A stretch of 64,000 nt of DNA, from positions 3,100,001-3,164,000 of the forward strand of contig NZ_CP089293.1 of NCBI RefSeq assembly GCF_021919345.1, in the 5' to 3' direction. The notes under the pieces are model-generated. The model made no database searches, was not told where the DNA came from, and saw only the letters and a list, made by a program, of their open reading frames with translations. Source of the DNA: Paenarthrobacter nicotinovorans. Lineage in GTDB: Bacteria; Actinomycetota; Actinomycetes; Actinomycetales; Micrococcaceae. The position numbers and the translations under genes were made by a program. Position 1 is the first letter of the stretch. Each line of letters opens with the position of its first letter. Positions 24,961 through 34,013 of this stretch are shown here, one piece after another.

Positions 24961-27147
24961 TTACCACTTGCCCTTGCGGTTGAAGTCGCGGTTGCTGCCT
25001 TCGCCACCCGTGCGGGGCTTGCGGGCACCGTCACCGTGACCACCGAAGCGTGAGCCGCTGGCCTGGCCGCGGTCGCGGTCGCCGTAGCTGCCTGCCGTGC
25101 GCTCGGTGCGGTCGCTGTAGGAGCGGCCGCCACGGTCAGCGGAGGAACGCTCGCCGTCGGACTTGCGGAATTCCTTCTTGAATCCGCCGTTGCCCTTGAA
25201 GTTGCCGCCTCCGCGGTTTTCACGGTCGCCGTAGCCGCCGCGTCCGCCACCGGAGTAGCCGCCACGCTCGCTGTTGGGCCTGCGGCCGTTATCCAGCTCA
25301 AGGTGGATCAGCTCGCCACCGATGCGGGTGCGGGACAGTGCGCGCAACTGCTCGGGGCTCAGGTCTGCCGGGAGCTCCACCAGGGAGTGGTCCGAGCGGA
25401 TGTCGATGCCACCGATCTGTGCGGAGGAAATGCCGCCTTCGTTGGCAATGGCACCCACGATGGAGCCCGGCATGACGCGCTGGCGGCGTCCGACGGCGAT
25501 CCGGTAGGTTGCGTTGCCCTCGGTGAGCGCACGGGTCGGGCCACGGGAACCGAAGCCGTCCTTGGAGCGCTCGCGCTTCTGGTACTCCGGAGCTGCGGGC
25601 AGTTCCTTGACCAGCAAGGGCTGTCCACCCTGCGCCATGACGGCCAGGGCGGCTGCAATCTCCGAAGCCGGAACGTTGTGCTCTTCCTCGTAGGAGGCGA
25701 TGAGGTCGCGAAACGCAGCAACATCCTCGGACGCGAGCGTCTCGGTGATGCGCTCTGCGAACTTGCCCAGGCGAAGCGTGTTCACGGTCTCCGCGGTCGG
25801 CAGGTGCATCTGCTCCACCGGCTGGCGGGTGGCCTTTTCGATGGAACGCAGCAAGTACTTCTCACGCGGCGTCATGAAGAGGATCGCGTCACCGGAACGG
25901 CCTGCACGGCCGGTGCGGCCGATGCGGTGCACGTAGGACTCGGTGTCGTGGGGGATGTCGTAGTTGATGACGTGGCTGATGCGCTCAACGTCAAGGCCAC
26001 GGGCCGCGACGTCGGTAGCCACCAGGATGTCGATACGGCCTTCCTTGAGCGCGTCAACAGTGCGTTCGCGCTGCTGCTGCGGGATGTCGCCGTTGATGGC
26101 GGCAGCCTGGAAGCCACGGGACTTCAGCTTGTCGGCGAGGTCCTCGGTAGCCATCTTGGTGCGCACGAAGGCGATGACGCCGTCGAAGTCTTCAACCTCA
26201 AGGATGCGGGTCAGGGCGTCCAGCTTGTGCGGGCCCATGACCTGCAGGTAACGCTGCTTGGTGTTGGCACCCGTGGTGGTCTTCGACTTCACGGAGATTT
26301 CGGCAGGGTTGTTCAGGTACTGCTTGGACATGCGGCGGATCTGGCCCGGCATGGTGGCAGAGAACAGGGCAACCTGGCGGCTCTCCGGGGTCTGCTGGAA
26401 GATCTGCTCCACGTCATCGGCGAAGCCCATGCGCAGCATTTCGTCAGCTTCGTCAAGAACAAGGTACTGAAGCTCGGAGAGGTCCAGCGAACCCTTGGCG
26501 ATGTGGTCGATCACGCGGCCGGGGGTACCGACAACAACCTGGGCACCGCGGCGCAGGCCGGCGAGCTGGGGGCCGTAAGCCGAGCCACCGTACACCGGGA
26601 GGACCGTGAAGTCATCAATGTGCTTGGCGTAGGAAGTGAACGCCTCGGCAACCTGCAGGGCCAGTTCACGCGTAGGAGCCAGGACCAGGGCCTGGGTCTT
26701 GCGGGACGGGCCGTTGAGGTCGTGGAGTTCGGCCAGACGGGAAAGGGCAGGAACAGCGAAAGCTGCGGTCTTGCCGGTACCGGTCTGGGCGAGACCGACG
26801 ACGTCGCGGCCTTCAAGCAGCAGGGGGATGGTGGCTGCCTGGATGGGGGACGGCTTTTCGTAGCCGACATCCTGCAGGGCGGCCAGAACGCGGCCATCGA
26901 TACCCAGATCGACGAACTTAACGCCTTCTTCTTCCTCTTCTTCTGCCTTGGGGGCAGGAGCTTCGGTCTCTTCTGCCTTGGGGGCAGGAGCTTCGGTGAA
27001 GGCGGGGGCTGCAGACTCAGCTGCGGCAGTCTCGACGGGGGCAGCGGCAGCAGCCGGTGCTTCAGCTTCGGCGGGTGCGGTGACCTCTGCTGTTTCAGCG
27101 GAGTCGGTGTTCCGTGCGTCGAAGTTTTCGTTGAGATTTTCGGTCAT
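24961..27147 (-). CDS. DEAD-box ATP-dependent RNA helicase (DeaD/CsdA-like)
   Basis: A 728-residue helicase for ribosome assembly and RNA unwinding. An acidic, Ala/Pro/Glu-rich N-terminal extension (about 1-75) contains an in-frame duplication of EAPAPKAEE-like sequence. The core then shows the Q motif KPSPIQ (98-103), AQTGTGKT (120-127), PTRELALQV, TPGRV, LDEADEML, SAT, and HRIGRTGRAG. A DbpA-type RNA-binding domain follows (RIAVGRRQRVMPGSIVGAIANE), then an RGG/Gly-Arg-Tyr-rich tail that should bind RNA and may phase separate. The ATG at 27147 has GAGGAA upstream. A leader of unknown length precedes it. Confidence 0.94.
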   Translation of the reverse strand: MTENLNENFDARNTDSAETAEVTAPAEAEAPAAAAAPVETAAAESAAPAFTEAPAPKAEETEAPAPKAEEEEEEGVKFVDLGIDGRVLAALQDVGYEKPSPIQAATIPLLLEGRDVVGLAQTGTGKTAAFAVPALSRLAELHDLNGPSRKTQALVLAPTRELALQVAEAFTSYAKHIDDFTVLPVYGGSAYGPQLAGLRRGAQVVVGTPGRVIDHIAKGSLDLSELQYLVLDEADEMLRMGFADDVEQIFQQTPESRQVALFSATMPGQIRRMSKQYLNNPAEISVKSKTTTGANTKQRYLQVMGPHKLDALTRILEVEDFDGVIAFVRTKMATEDLADKLKSRGFQAAAINGDIPQQQRERTVDALKEGRIDILVATDVAARGLDVERISHVINYDIPHDTESYVHRIGRTGRAGRSGDAILFMTPREKYLLRSIEKATRQPVEQMHLPTAETVNTLRLGKFAERITETLASEDVAAFRDLIASYEEEHNVPASEIAAALAVMAQGGQPLLVKELPAAPEYQKRERSKDGFGSRGPTRALTEGNATYRIAVGRRQRVMPGSIVGAIANEGGISSAQIGGIDIRSDHSLVELPADLSPEQLRALSRTRIGGELIHLELDNGRRPNSERGGYSGGGRGGYGDRENRGGGNFKGNGGFKKEFRKSDGERSSADRGGRSYSDRTERTAGSYGDRDRGQASGSRFGGHGDGARKPRTGGEGSNRDFNRKGKW
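26941..26998. repeat. 30-bp direct duplication inside the helicase gene
   Basis: Two adjacent units of 30 bases (26941-26970 and 26971-27000) differ only in the last two or three bases. They encode two copies of a ten-residue acidic motif (EAPAPKAEET-like) in the N-terminal extension. In-frame slippage would change linker length without breaking the gene. Confidence 0.8.
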
Positions 27148-27528
27148 AGGGGGAAATTCCTCATCCATAGGGCAGTCGGCGCGGCCCGGTTGGGCTTGGC
27201 CGCATTACTCGTCGCAAAAGCAGGCAAGGTGCCCTGCTTTCGCAAGAAGTCCGGCGCTATCGCAATCCCATGGCAGGACTTCCCGCTGCATCTCTTGGCT
27301 GCTATCCCAGCAGTCTGTACAGCGTTTTCTTTAGCCGGCTCTCCCTATGAAAATGCCCGCACACATTTGCGGGCCCCAACACTTACCAGTCCTGCCTCAA
27401 GAATTGGGCAGGATAAAGGGATTTCCGGAGTGGGGGATATTTCAAGTGTAGGGCACAGGGTGGCCCCACCGCGACTTAAGACCCCGCGATGTCCGGGTGA
27501 GCTTGTTCACACCCGGCATCCGGAGCTG
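27148..27528. other. 381-bp intergenic region upstream of the helicase
   Basis: It must contain the helicase promoter and leader on the minus strand and the terminator of the MOSC gene (27355-27374). No protein-like reading frame is convincing. A long leader is common for cold-shock helicase genes and could be regulatory, but I see no named RNA motif. Confidence 0.45.
27351..27374 (-). terminator. terminator downstream of the MOSC gene
   Basis: Minus-strand hairpin GCCCGC-AAATGTGT-GCGGGC followed by ATTTTC. The stem is only six pairs but GC-rich. It lies about 155 bases beyond the MOSC stop and upstream of the helicase. Confidence 0.5.
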
Positions 27529-28191
27529 CTAGAGTCCGCTCCTCCGCAGCACTTTTTCGAACTCGGGGCGGTAATCCTCCTGCAAACGGATCTCCCCGTC
27601 CGCCTCCGCATCAAGCAGGGTCTGGACCAGCTCCGGAGTCGGATCGCTGAACCACTGGCCAACGGTGATGCCGTGCTTGGGAATGAACGTGCGGTGGACA
27701 TGGTCCCCCGCTGAGATGCTTCCCGTCTTGACCACCCGCAGGTAGGTGCCCACCCGCCCGGCCTCGGAAAAGCGCTTGACCCACGTTGGTTCCCCCAAAA
27801 CGCGTTGGAAGGTGGCGCAGGGTGTGCGGGGAGAGGTCACTTCAAGTTCCACATCCAGTCCGACCTTCCACCTTTCGCCGATCACAGCACCCGTGGTCTC
27901 AATGCCGGATACACGCAGGTTCTCGCCAAAGATTCCCGAGGGAAGGTCCCGCTGCAACTCGCCGGACCAGTAATCGGCGTCCTCCTGCGAGTAGGCATAA
28001 ATGGCCTGGTCTTCCCCACCGTGATGCAGACGGCTGGCCTGCACGTCCCCATGGATACCCAGCTTGTGGACCTTGACCGGTCCCTCGATGGGACGTTTAT
28101 CGATGGCGGTGACGCCCACGCTTCCCAGGGGATCGGGAAGCAGTTGATGGACGCGGCAAACGGCAAGGACGGAAGCGGTGTTCATGGGCAC
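27529..28191 (-). CDS. MOSC-domain protein (YiiM-like)
   Basis: A 220-residue stand-alone MOSC protein. The fold is recognised by HKLGIHGDVQASRLHHGGEDQAIYAYSQEDADYW, FGENLRVSG and the conserved cysteine in SPRTPCATFQ, which in the family can carry sulfur or the molybdenum cofactor. Members related to YiiM reduce N-hydroxylated compounds; the exact substrate is unknown. ATG two codons downstream of the chosen start is equally possible. It faces the same way as the two-component genes and lies 26 bases after the regulator. Confidence 0.85.
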   Translation of the reverse strand: MPMNTASVLAVCRVHQLLPDPLGSVGVTAIDKRPIEGPVKVHKLGIHGDVQASRLHHGGEDQAIYAYSQEDADYWSGELQRDLPSGIFGENLRVSGIETTGAVIGERWKVGLDVELEVTSPRTPCATFQRVLGEPTWVKRFSEAGRVGTYLRVVKTGSISAGDHVHRTFIPKHGITVGQWFSDPTPELVQTLLDAEADGEIRLQEDYRPEFEKVLRRSGL

Positions 28192-28217
28192 CAGTCTACG
28201 GATGGGCGGGCAGGGGA

Positions 28218-28892
28218 TTAAGGATCAAAACGGTAGCCCATCCCCGCTTCCGTATGCAGGTGGCGGGGTTCAGCGGGGTCCCGTTCCAGCTTGCGCCTCA
28301 GCTGGGCGATGTAGACGCGCAGATACTGGGTTTCCTTGGCATACGCCTGCCCCCAGACCTGGGTGAGGATCTGCTGCTGGCTGACCAACTTGCCTTTGTT
28401 CCGGACCAGCAGTTCGAGGATGTTCCACTCAGTGGGGGTCAGCCGGACTTCGGCCCCGTCCTTCACTATCCGCTTGCCGGCCAGGTCCACCACGAAATCG
28501 GCGGTGGCCAACGTTGGCTCTTCGGCCCCGGTGACCACACGACGCGACGCCACCCGGAGCCGGGCAAGAAGCTCATCCAAACCGAAGGGCTTGGTCACGT
28601 AGTCGTCCGCACCGGCGTCGAGCGCCTCCACTTTGTCCTCCGAAGCGTGCCGGGCCGACAAAACGATAATGGGCATGCTGCTCCAGCCGCGGATGCGGCG
28701 GATGATCTCCACGCCATCGATGTCCGGCAAACCAAGGTCCAGCACCACGATGTTGACCGGATGCTTCGCGGCCGCACTTAGCGCGTCGGCTCCGTTGCCC
28801 ACTGTCAGGGCCTGGTATCCGTGGGCTTGGAGGGTGACCTGCATGGCCCGGGCAATGCGGGCCTCGTCCTCAACGATCAACACCAGCGTCAC
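28218..28892 (-). CDS. OmpR-family response regulator, KdpE-like
   Basis: A 224-residue DNA-binding response regulator. The receiver has the acidic pair ED (8-9), the phosphoacceptor Asp in VVLDLGLPDIDG (about residue 53) and Lys in VTKPFG. The winged-helix domain includes LTPTEWNILELLVRNKGKLVSQQQIL and YLRVYIAQLRRKLE, which is the KdpE-type recognition region. The start overlaps the sensor-kinase stop by four bases. No kdpFABC genes are in the window. Confidence 0.9.
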   Translation of the reverse strand: MTLVLIVEDEARIARAMQVTLQAHGYQALTVGNGADALSAAAKHPVNIVVLDLGLPDIDGVEIIRRIRGWSSMPIIVLSARHASEDKVEALDAGADDYVTKPFGLDELLARLRVASRRVVTGAEEPTLATADFVVDLAGKRIVKDGAEVRLTPTEWNILELLVRNKGKLVSQQQILTQVWGQAYAKETQYLRVYIAQLRRKLERDPAEPRHLHTEAGMGYRFDP

Positions 28893-30406
28893 AGCGGATC
28901 ACCTGCCCACAGCGGCAAGGTGACAACCATGGTCAAGCCGCCACCCGGCGTCGGCTCCGCCGCGAGCCTGCCGCCCATGGCCTCGCTGAAGCCCTTCGCC
29001 ACGGCAAGCCCCAAACCGATTCCGCCGCCTGTGCCCGTCCCTCCCGCGGGCGCGCCCGCAGACGAATCACCAAAGCGCTGGAACGGCTGGAACATGGTGA
29101 GGACCTCCTCGTGGCCCACACCCTTCCCGTGGTCCGTGATCCGCAGTTCGCTGGCGGGCTGCTCCCCCAGGGTGATGCCCTCGCCGGTCCTGGCCGTCAG
29201 CACTACATCCGAGTCGGGGGCGTACTTCATGGCGTTCTCCACAATATTGGCGACAACCCGCTCCAGCATCCCTGCGTCCGCCTGGACGGGCGGCATATTG
29301 GGTGGCAGTTCGTTGCGCAGCCGCTCGTGCGGCACGCCCCGCAACGCGTCCGGCAGCACATCCGCCCATAAAATCCCGCTCAACAATGGATTTACTGCGT
29401 CGGCAGTAATGCGGGACATGTCCAGGAGGTTGTCCACCAGGTGGTCCAGGCGGTCCGCATAATCCTCGATGGTCTCCAACAGCTCCCGCTCGACTTCCCG
29501 GGGAAACGTCACATCCTCCTGCCGGAGACTGCTGACAGCGAGCTTGATTCCGGCCAAGGGAGTCCTCAAATCGTGGGACACCGCCCGGAGGATGGACGTC
29601 CTCATCTTGTTGCCCTCGGACAGCCGGATGTTGTCCCTCCTGCTCTTCACCAACTGCTGCCGCTCCCGCACCGCCACCACGAACGCGCCAAACGCCACCA
29701 GCATCCGCTGATGCTGCGGAGACAAGGGCCCTCCGCGCAGCAGCAACGTGTAATGCGGATCGACGACGGCGGCGTGGTCGGCAGCGGCATGCGTCACCGG
29801 CGGATTGGGGCCGGCGCTGGCGAGGACCCGCCATTCGGCAGGAGCGCCTCGGGCGGCTGTGGCCGTCGAGCCGAGGAGCGTCACGGCATCCATGCCGAGA
29901 TTGCCGCGTACTTTCTCCAGGAAGGTCTCCAGGCTCCCATCCGAGCTCAGGATCCGGAGGGCAAGTTCACTCAGTGCCGTGGCCTCCGCCCCCGACCTTG
30001 CCGCTTCCTGCGCCCGGCGGCTGGCCAGGCCCACGGCCAAGGCCACTCCGCAGGCTACGGCCAGGAAGACCACCAAGGTGAACAACGTGGTGGGATCCGC
30101 AATGGACAACGAACCAACAGGGTCTGCGGAGAAGTAGTTAAGGAGGAAGCTGCCCAGGACCGCTGCCACCACGGCCGGCCAGAGACCCCCAATGGCCGCT
30201 ACCGCCACAGCCACAGCCAGTTGGAGAAGCATGATCATGGCGAAGTTGCGGAAATTAAGGACAGTAACCGCCAGTTCCACCGCCGGCGGCAGCACAAGCG
30301 CCAGGACCAGTCCTGCCGTTACCCGTCCACGGCCGATTCCGCGCACAGTGGGAAACCTCAGCAGCGCGCCGTCATCGCCGTTGCCCTGAGGCTCAGTTCC
30401 CGCCAT
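28889..30406 (-). CDS. KdpD-like sensor histidine kinase lacking the N-terminal KdpD/USP region
   Basis: A 505-residue membrane kinase. Four hydrophobic segments form a DUF4118/KdpD-type membrane domain, including a LGSFLLNYFSADPVGSLSI motif; then a GAF-like region, a HisKA domain with RAVSHDLRTPL, and an HATPase domain with N-box VANIVENAMKYAP and G-boxes DHGKGVG and GGGIGLGLAVAKGF. KdpD of E. coli has about 400 additional N-terminal residues (KdpD plus universal-stress domain); these are absent, so signal input differs. Start is ATG 30406 with AAGGATG upstream. Confidence 0.9.
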   Translation of the reverse strand: MAGTEPQGNGDDGALLRFPTVRGIGRGRVTAGLVLALVLPPAVELAVTVLNFRNFAMIMLLQLAVAVAVAAIGGLWPAVVAAVLGSFLLNYFSADPVGSLSIADPTTLFTLVVFLAVACGVALAVGLASRRAQEAARSGAEATALSELALRILSSDGSLETFLEKVRGNLGMDAVTLLGSTATAARGAPAEWRVLASAGPNPPVTHAAADHAAVVDPHYTLLLRGGPLSPQHQRMLVAFGAFVVAVRERQQLVKSRRDNIRLSEGNKMRTSILRAVSHDLRTPLAGIKLAVSSLRQEDVTFPREVERELLETIEDYADRLDHLVDNLLDMSRITADAVNPLLSGILWADVLPDALRGVPHERLRNELPPNMPPVQADAGMLERVVANIVENAMKYAPDSDVVLTARTGEGITLGEQPASELRITDHGKGVGHEEVLTMFQPFQRFGDSSAGAPAGGTGTGGGIGLGLAVAKGFSEAMGGRLAAEPTPGGGLTMVVTLPLWAGDPL

Positions 30407-30558
30407 GGCTACATCCTTACACGGTTCCAAAGGTGGGTACTTCTCCCCACTTTCCGCCGGGGTGAGTGCCTGCGGCGTTCGCAAGGACTAGGCTTGCTCT
30501 GAGCATTCCGGTCCCGGCGTGGCGCCGGGCACACCACGGTCTATCCAGGGGGATACAC

Positions 30559-31281
30559 ATGGACCCGAAAGACAGCCCTGACGCGGCCGGCAACAAAGGC
30601 AGCGGCGGAGACAACAACGATGCCTTCAACGCGGCCAACAACCCTCCCAAGCCGCCGCCATGGCAGGTACCGAAGCCGGAACTCCATCCTGAGCTCTTCA
30701 CCCCTGTCGAAGACGGTCCGGAAGAGGGCGGAAAGCCGGCAAAGAACAAGCCGGCAAGGAACAAGAAGGTACCAGCCGGGGCAACAGCTGCCAGCGGCGC
30801 AGCAGGCCAACCCCAGCCGGGGCAACCCCTCCCCGTCGTGGACCCGTTCGAACGCGAACGCGAACGTGATGCCGCCGCCGCAGCCAAGAAGAAGAAGCGT
30901 TCCCAGCGCCGCACCGTCGTGGTGGGCTTGGGCGTGACGGCCCTGCTGGCTGGAACCATCACCGCCATCGTCGCCTCCAACGAGCAGGAAGCTGACTACG
31001 CCCAGGTCTGTTTCAACGAAGAAACCGGCGAGCGCGTTGACGATGACCAGTGCAACAACAGCAGCTCCGCAGGCCGGAGCTCCGGGGTTTATGCCTGGTA
31101 CTTCTACTCGCGCGGTGCCAGTGTGCCCGCCGTCGGCCAGAACCGCAGCTCCTACCCGACCGCCACCAAGACGGTGCCCCAGGGAGCCAAGTCCTCCACG
31201 GGATACAGCACCAAGGGCGGCACGGTCAGTCGTGGTGGCTTCGGCAGCAGTTCCAAAAGCGGCGGAAGCTCGGGAGGCTAG
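30559..31281 (+). CDS. YgiB-like (DUF1190) membrane-anchored protein
   Basis: The 240-residue protein has a Pro/Lys-rich, probably disordered cytoplasmic N-terminus (1-118), one membrane segment (about 119-139), and an extracytoplasmic region with YAQVCFNEETGERVDDDQC and a VYAWYFYSRGASVPAVG stretch, ending in a Gly/Ser-rich tail. The exposed part, and its position before an ATP-grasp ligase of the YgiC type, match the ygiB-ygiC arrangement of enterobacteria. Function is not established. GGGGGA precedes the ATG. Confidence 0.75.
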   Translation: MDPKDSPDAAGNKGSGGDNNDAFNAANNPPKPPPWQVPKPELHPELFTPVEDGPEEGGKPAKNKPARNKKVPAGATAASGAAGQPQPGQPLPVVDPFERERERDAAAAAKKKKRSQRRTVVVGLGVTALLAGTITAIVASNEQEADYAQVCFNEETGERVDDDQCNNSSSAGRSSGVYAWYFYSRGASVPAVGQNRSSYPTATKTVPQGAKSSTGYSTKGGTVSRGGFGSSSKSGGSSGG

Positions 31282-31283
31282 GC

Positions 31284-32489
31284 GTGCGTCGACTGCACTC
31301 CGCGCCCAGGCCGGACTGGAAGCAAAAGATCGAAGAACAGGGCCTGGTTTTCTCCACCACCACCATGCCCGATGGCCGCAAGATCGAGTACTGGAACGAA
31401 TCGGCCTACTACGAGTTCACCATGGACGAGGTGGAAACCCTCGAGAAGACCGCCGAGGACATGCACCTCATGTGCCTGGAGGCAGCGAAGTACCTTGCCA
31501 GCGGCGCCATGGGCGACATCGGCATCGGGCGCCAGGCGCTGGAGCTTGCCGCCGAGTCGCTCCAAGCCGGGGACATGGACATCTACGGCCGCTTCGACTT
31601 CATTTATGACGGCAAAGGCGGCCCGGCGAAGATGCTGGAGTACAACGCCGACACCCCCACCGGACTGATCGAAGCGTCGGTTGCCCAGTGGTTCTGGTTG
31701 CAGGATGTCTTCCCGGAGAAGGACCAATGGAACGGCATCCACGAGGCCCTGATCCGGCAGTGGAAGAAATTGCAGTTCCGCACCGGCATGAGCACCCTGC
31801 ATGTTGCCCATTCCGAAGCCGAGGAGTCCGGCGAGGACTGGATGACGGCTGCCTACATGCGCGATGTGGCCAGCCAGGGCGGCTGGACCACCATCGGCAT
31901 CAACATGTCCGACATCGGCTGGGATCCCAACCTGAACCGGTTCGTGGACCTGGACAATTTCATGATCAGCACCATGTTCAAGCTGTACCCGTGGGAACTG
32001 ATGATGAAGGAGCCTTTCGGGCACCGCCTTTTGCAGCGCGCCCACAACCCGCGCTGGGTGGAACCGGCATGGAAAATGCTGCTGTCCAACAAAGCCCTGC
32101 TGGCCGCCCTGTGGCACCTCTACCCGAACCATGAAAACCTCTTGCCCGCCTACCTGGGAGACCCCGGACCGCTGAAGGAATGGGTGGCCAAGCCACTTCA
32201 CGGACGCGAGGGAGACAACATCCGGATCCATGCACCCGGCATCGACATCTCCCAGCCCGGCGGATATGGCAGGGAAGGCTGGTGCTACCAGCAGTACCAT
32301 CCGCTCCCCGACTACGACGGAAACCACCCGGTCCTGGGCCTGTGGGTGGTGGACGGCGAGTCTGTGGGGTGCGGAATCCGCGAGTCGGACGGGCCCATCA
32401 CGGACTACTTCTGCCGCTTTGTTCCCAACACCATCGACTCCCCCGCGCCTGTCGCGCCCCCTGCTACTTCCTATGGAGCTGCACTATGA
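31284..32489 (+). CDS. ATP-grasp ligase, glutathionylspermidine-synthase family (YgiC/YjfC-like)
   Basis: A 401-residue ligase that starts at GTG two bases after the YgiB-like stop, with GGGAGG seven bases upstream. The family hallmarks are MLEYNADTPTGLIEASVAQW in the pre-ATP-grasp region, and the C-terminal CYQQYHPLPDY, LGLWVVDGE, GIRESDGPITDYFCRFVPN. It should form an amide bond between a carboxylate and an amine with ATP. Actinobacteria use mycothiol rather than glutathione, so the product is probably not glutathionylspermidine. No amidase domain is fused. Confidence 0.88.
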   Translation: MRRLHSAPRPDWKQKIEEQGLVFSTTTMPDGRKIEYWNESAYYEFTMDEVETLEKTAEDMHLMCLEAAKYLASGAMGDIGIGRQALELAAESLQAGDMDIYGRFDFIYDGKGGPAKMLEYNADTPTGLIEASVAQWFWLQDVFPEKDQWNGIHEALIRQWKKLQFRTGMSTLHVAHSEAEESGEDWMTAAYMRDVASQGGWTTIGINMSDIGWDPNLNRFVDLDNFMISTMFKLYPWELMMKEPFGHRLLQRAHNPRWVEPAWKMLLSNKALLAALWHLYPNHENLLPAYLGDPGPLKEWVAKPLHGREGDNIRIHAPGIDISQPGGYGREGWCYQQYHPLPDYDGNHPVLGLWVVDGESVGCGIRESDGPITDYFCRFVPNTIDSPAPVAPPATSYGAAL

Positions 32490-34012
32490 GCACTGAAACC
32501 TCGACGCCGGGTGGCGGCACGGCGGGCGGCGACCGTACCGCCGTCGTACCTTCCAAAGGCCTCCACGCAGGGATCCTGGACCTGGGTGACTCCGTCATGC
32601 TGGGGCTGGCGTCCACCGCGCCTGTGTACTCGCTGGCGGCCACGCTGGGCCTCATTGTTGCTGTCAACGGGAACTACACACCGTTGATCCTGGTCCTCGG
32701 CTTCATCCCCGTCCTGTTCATTGCCTATGCCTTCCGTGAACTCAACAGCGCCATGCCGGACTGTGGAACAACGTTCTTCTGGGCCCGCAAAGCGTTTGGT
32801 CCGTGGGCCGGCTGGCTGGGAGGTTGGGGCGTGGCCCTGGCCGGGATCGTGGTGCTGGCAAATCTTGCCCAGATCGCCGGGAAGTACCTCTGGCTGCTGG
32901 TAGGGGATGGTTCATTGGCGGAGAACAAGTGGCTGGTGACCGCGACCGGAGTGCTGTTCATCTTGTTCATGACCTACGTGAACCACCGCGGCATCAGGCT
33001 GGGCGAACACGTCCAGAGGACACTGACTTACATCCAGTACATCTCGCTGGGCATCTTCGCGGTCGCGATCATTTTCCGGATCGCAGGCGGCGCGCCCGAG
33101 GGGCAGGCGTTCGACTTTGAATGGTTCAACCCCGCTGGGGCGTTCGCCGATCCCGGTGCCGTGGTCCACGGCGCCTTGCTGGCGTTGTTCATTTACTGGG
33201 GTTGGGACACCTGCCTCGCCCTGAACGAAGAAACCGAGAACCCGGCCAAGACTCCCGGGCGCGGTGCCGTGATCTCTGCTTCCGTGCTGGTGGCGATCTA
33301 CGTTTCCGTCGCCCTGCTGGTGATGATGTACGCGACCATTGGAACCGACGGCATCGGACTGGGCAACGAAGCAAACCAGGACGACGTCTTCCTGGCCATG
33401 AAGGATGTCGTTCTCGGCCCCTGGGGCTGGCTGATAGTCGTCGCCGTCCTGGCGTCCGTCCTGTCCTCCACGCAGACCACCATCCTGCCGACGGCGCGCG
33501 GCACACTGTCCATGGGTGTACACGGTGCCCTCCCTGCACGCTTCGGCAAGGTCCACGAGCGCTTCATGACGCCGGGCTTCTCCACCCAGGTGATGGGCGC
33601 GGTGGCCGTGGTCTACTACGTGGCCATGAGCTTCCTGAGCGAAAACCTGCTCTCCGACTCCATCAGCGCCATCAGCCTGTTCATCGCTTTCTACTACGCA
33701 CTGACCGGGTTCTCCTGCGTCTGGTACTTCCGCTCGACACTCCGGGACTCCGCCCGCAATCTCTGGTTCCGGGGCATCCTTCCACTCCTGGGCGCGCTGT
33801 CACTCACAGCGGCGTTCTTCATCTCCGCGGTCCAGATGTGGGACCCGGCGTACGGCGATACGCAGATCTTCGGGATCGGCGGAGCTTTCGTGAGCGGCGT
33901 GCTGCTCCTGGCACTCGGCGTGGTCCTGGCAATTGTGTGCCGTTTCGCTCCCTCCACCCGGGCTTACTTCACGGGTGAGCGGGCCGACGCCGGAGTGGTA
34001 CGCGGCGAGTAG
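32486..34012 (+). CDS. APC-family amino-acid/amine permease
   Basis: A 508-residue transporter with about 12 helices. The first helix contains GDSVMLGLASTAPVYSLAATLG, the family's unwound substrate-binding segment, and ELNSAMPDCGTTFFWARKAFGPWAGWLGGWG follows. The ATG overlaps the ligase stop by four bases (ATGA), so it belongs to the YgiB/ATP-grasp operon. Transport of the amine or amino acid used by the ligase is a reasonable but untested inference. Confidence 0.88.
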   Translation: MSTETSTPGGGTAGGDRTAVVPSKGLHAGILDLGDSVMLGLASTAPVYSLAATLGLIVAVNGNYTPLILVLGFIPVLFIAYAFRELNSAMPDCGTTFFWARKAFGPWAGWLGGWGVALAGIVVLANLAQIAGKYLWLLVGDGSLAENKWLVTATGVLFILFMTYVNHRGIRLGEHVQRTLTYIQYISLGIFAVAIIFRIAGGAPEGQAFDFEWFNPAGAFADPGAVVHGALLALFIYWGWDTCLALNEETENPAKTPGRGAVISASVLVAIYVSVALLVMMYATIGTDGIGLGNEANQDDVFLAMKDVVLGPWGWLIVVAVLASVLSSTQTTILPTARGTLSMGVHGALPARFGKVHERFMTPGFSTQVMGAVAVVYYVAMSFLSENLLSDSISAISLFIAFYYALTGFSCVWYFRSTLRDSARNLWFRGILPLLGALSLTAAFFISAVQMWDPAYGDTQIFGIGGAFVSGVLLLALGVVLAIVCRFAPSTRAYFTGERADAGVVRGE

Positions 34013-34013
34013 C

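Noticed and set aside
25303..27714. 803-residue plus-strand open frame opposite the RNA helicase
   Set aside because: It mirrors a strongly conserved helicase on the minus strand; Val/Leu/Gly/Asp composition is the expected antisense pattern at this GC content and no domain is recognisable.
31284..32489. Literal glutathionylspermidine synthase
   Set aside because: Family motifs are present, but an amidase domain is missing and actinobacteria do not make glutathione, so only the family name is used.
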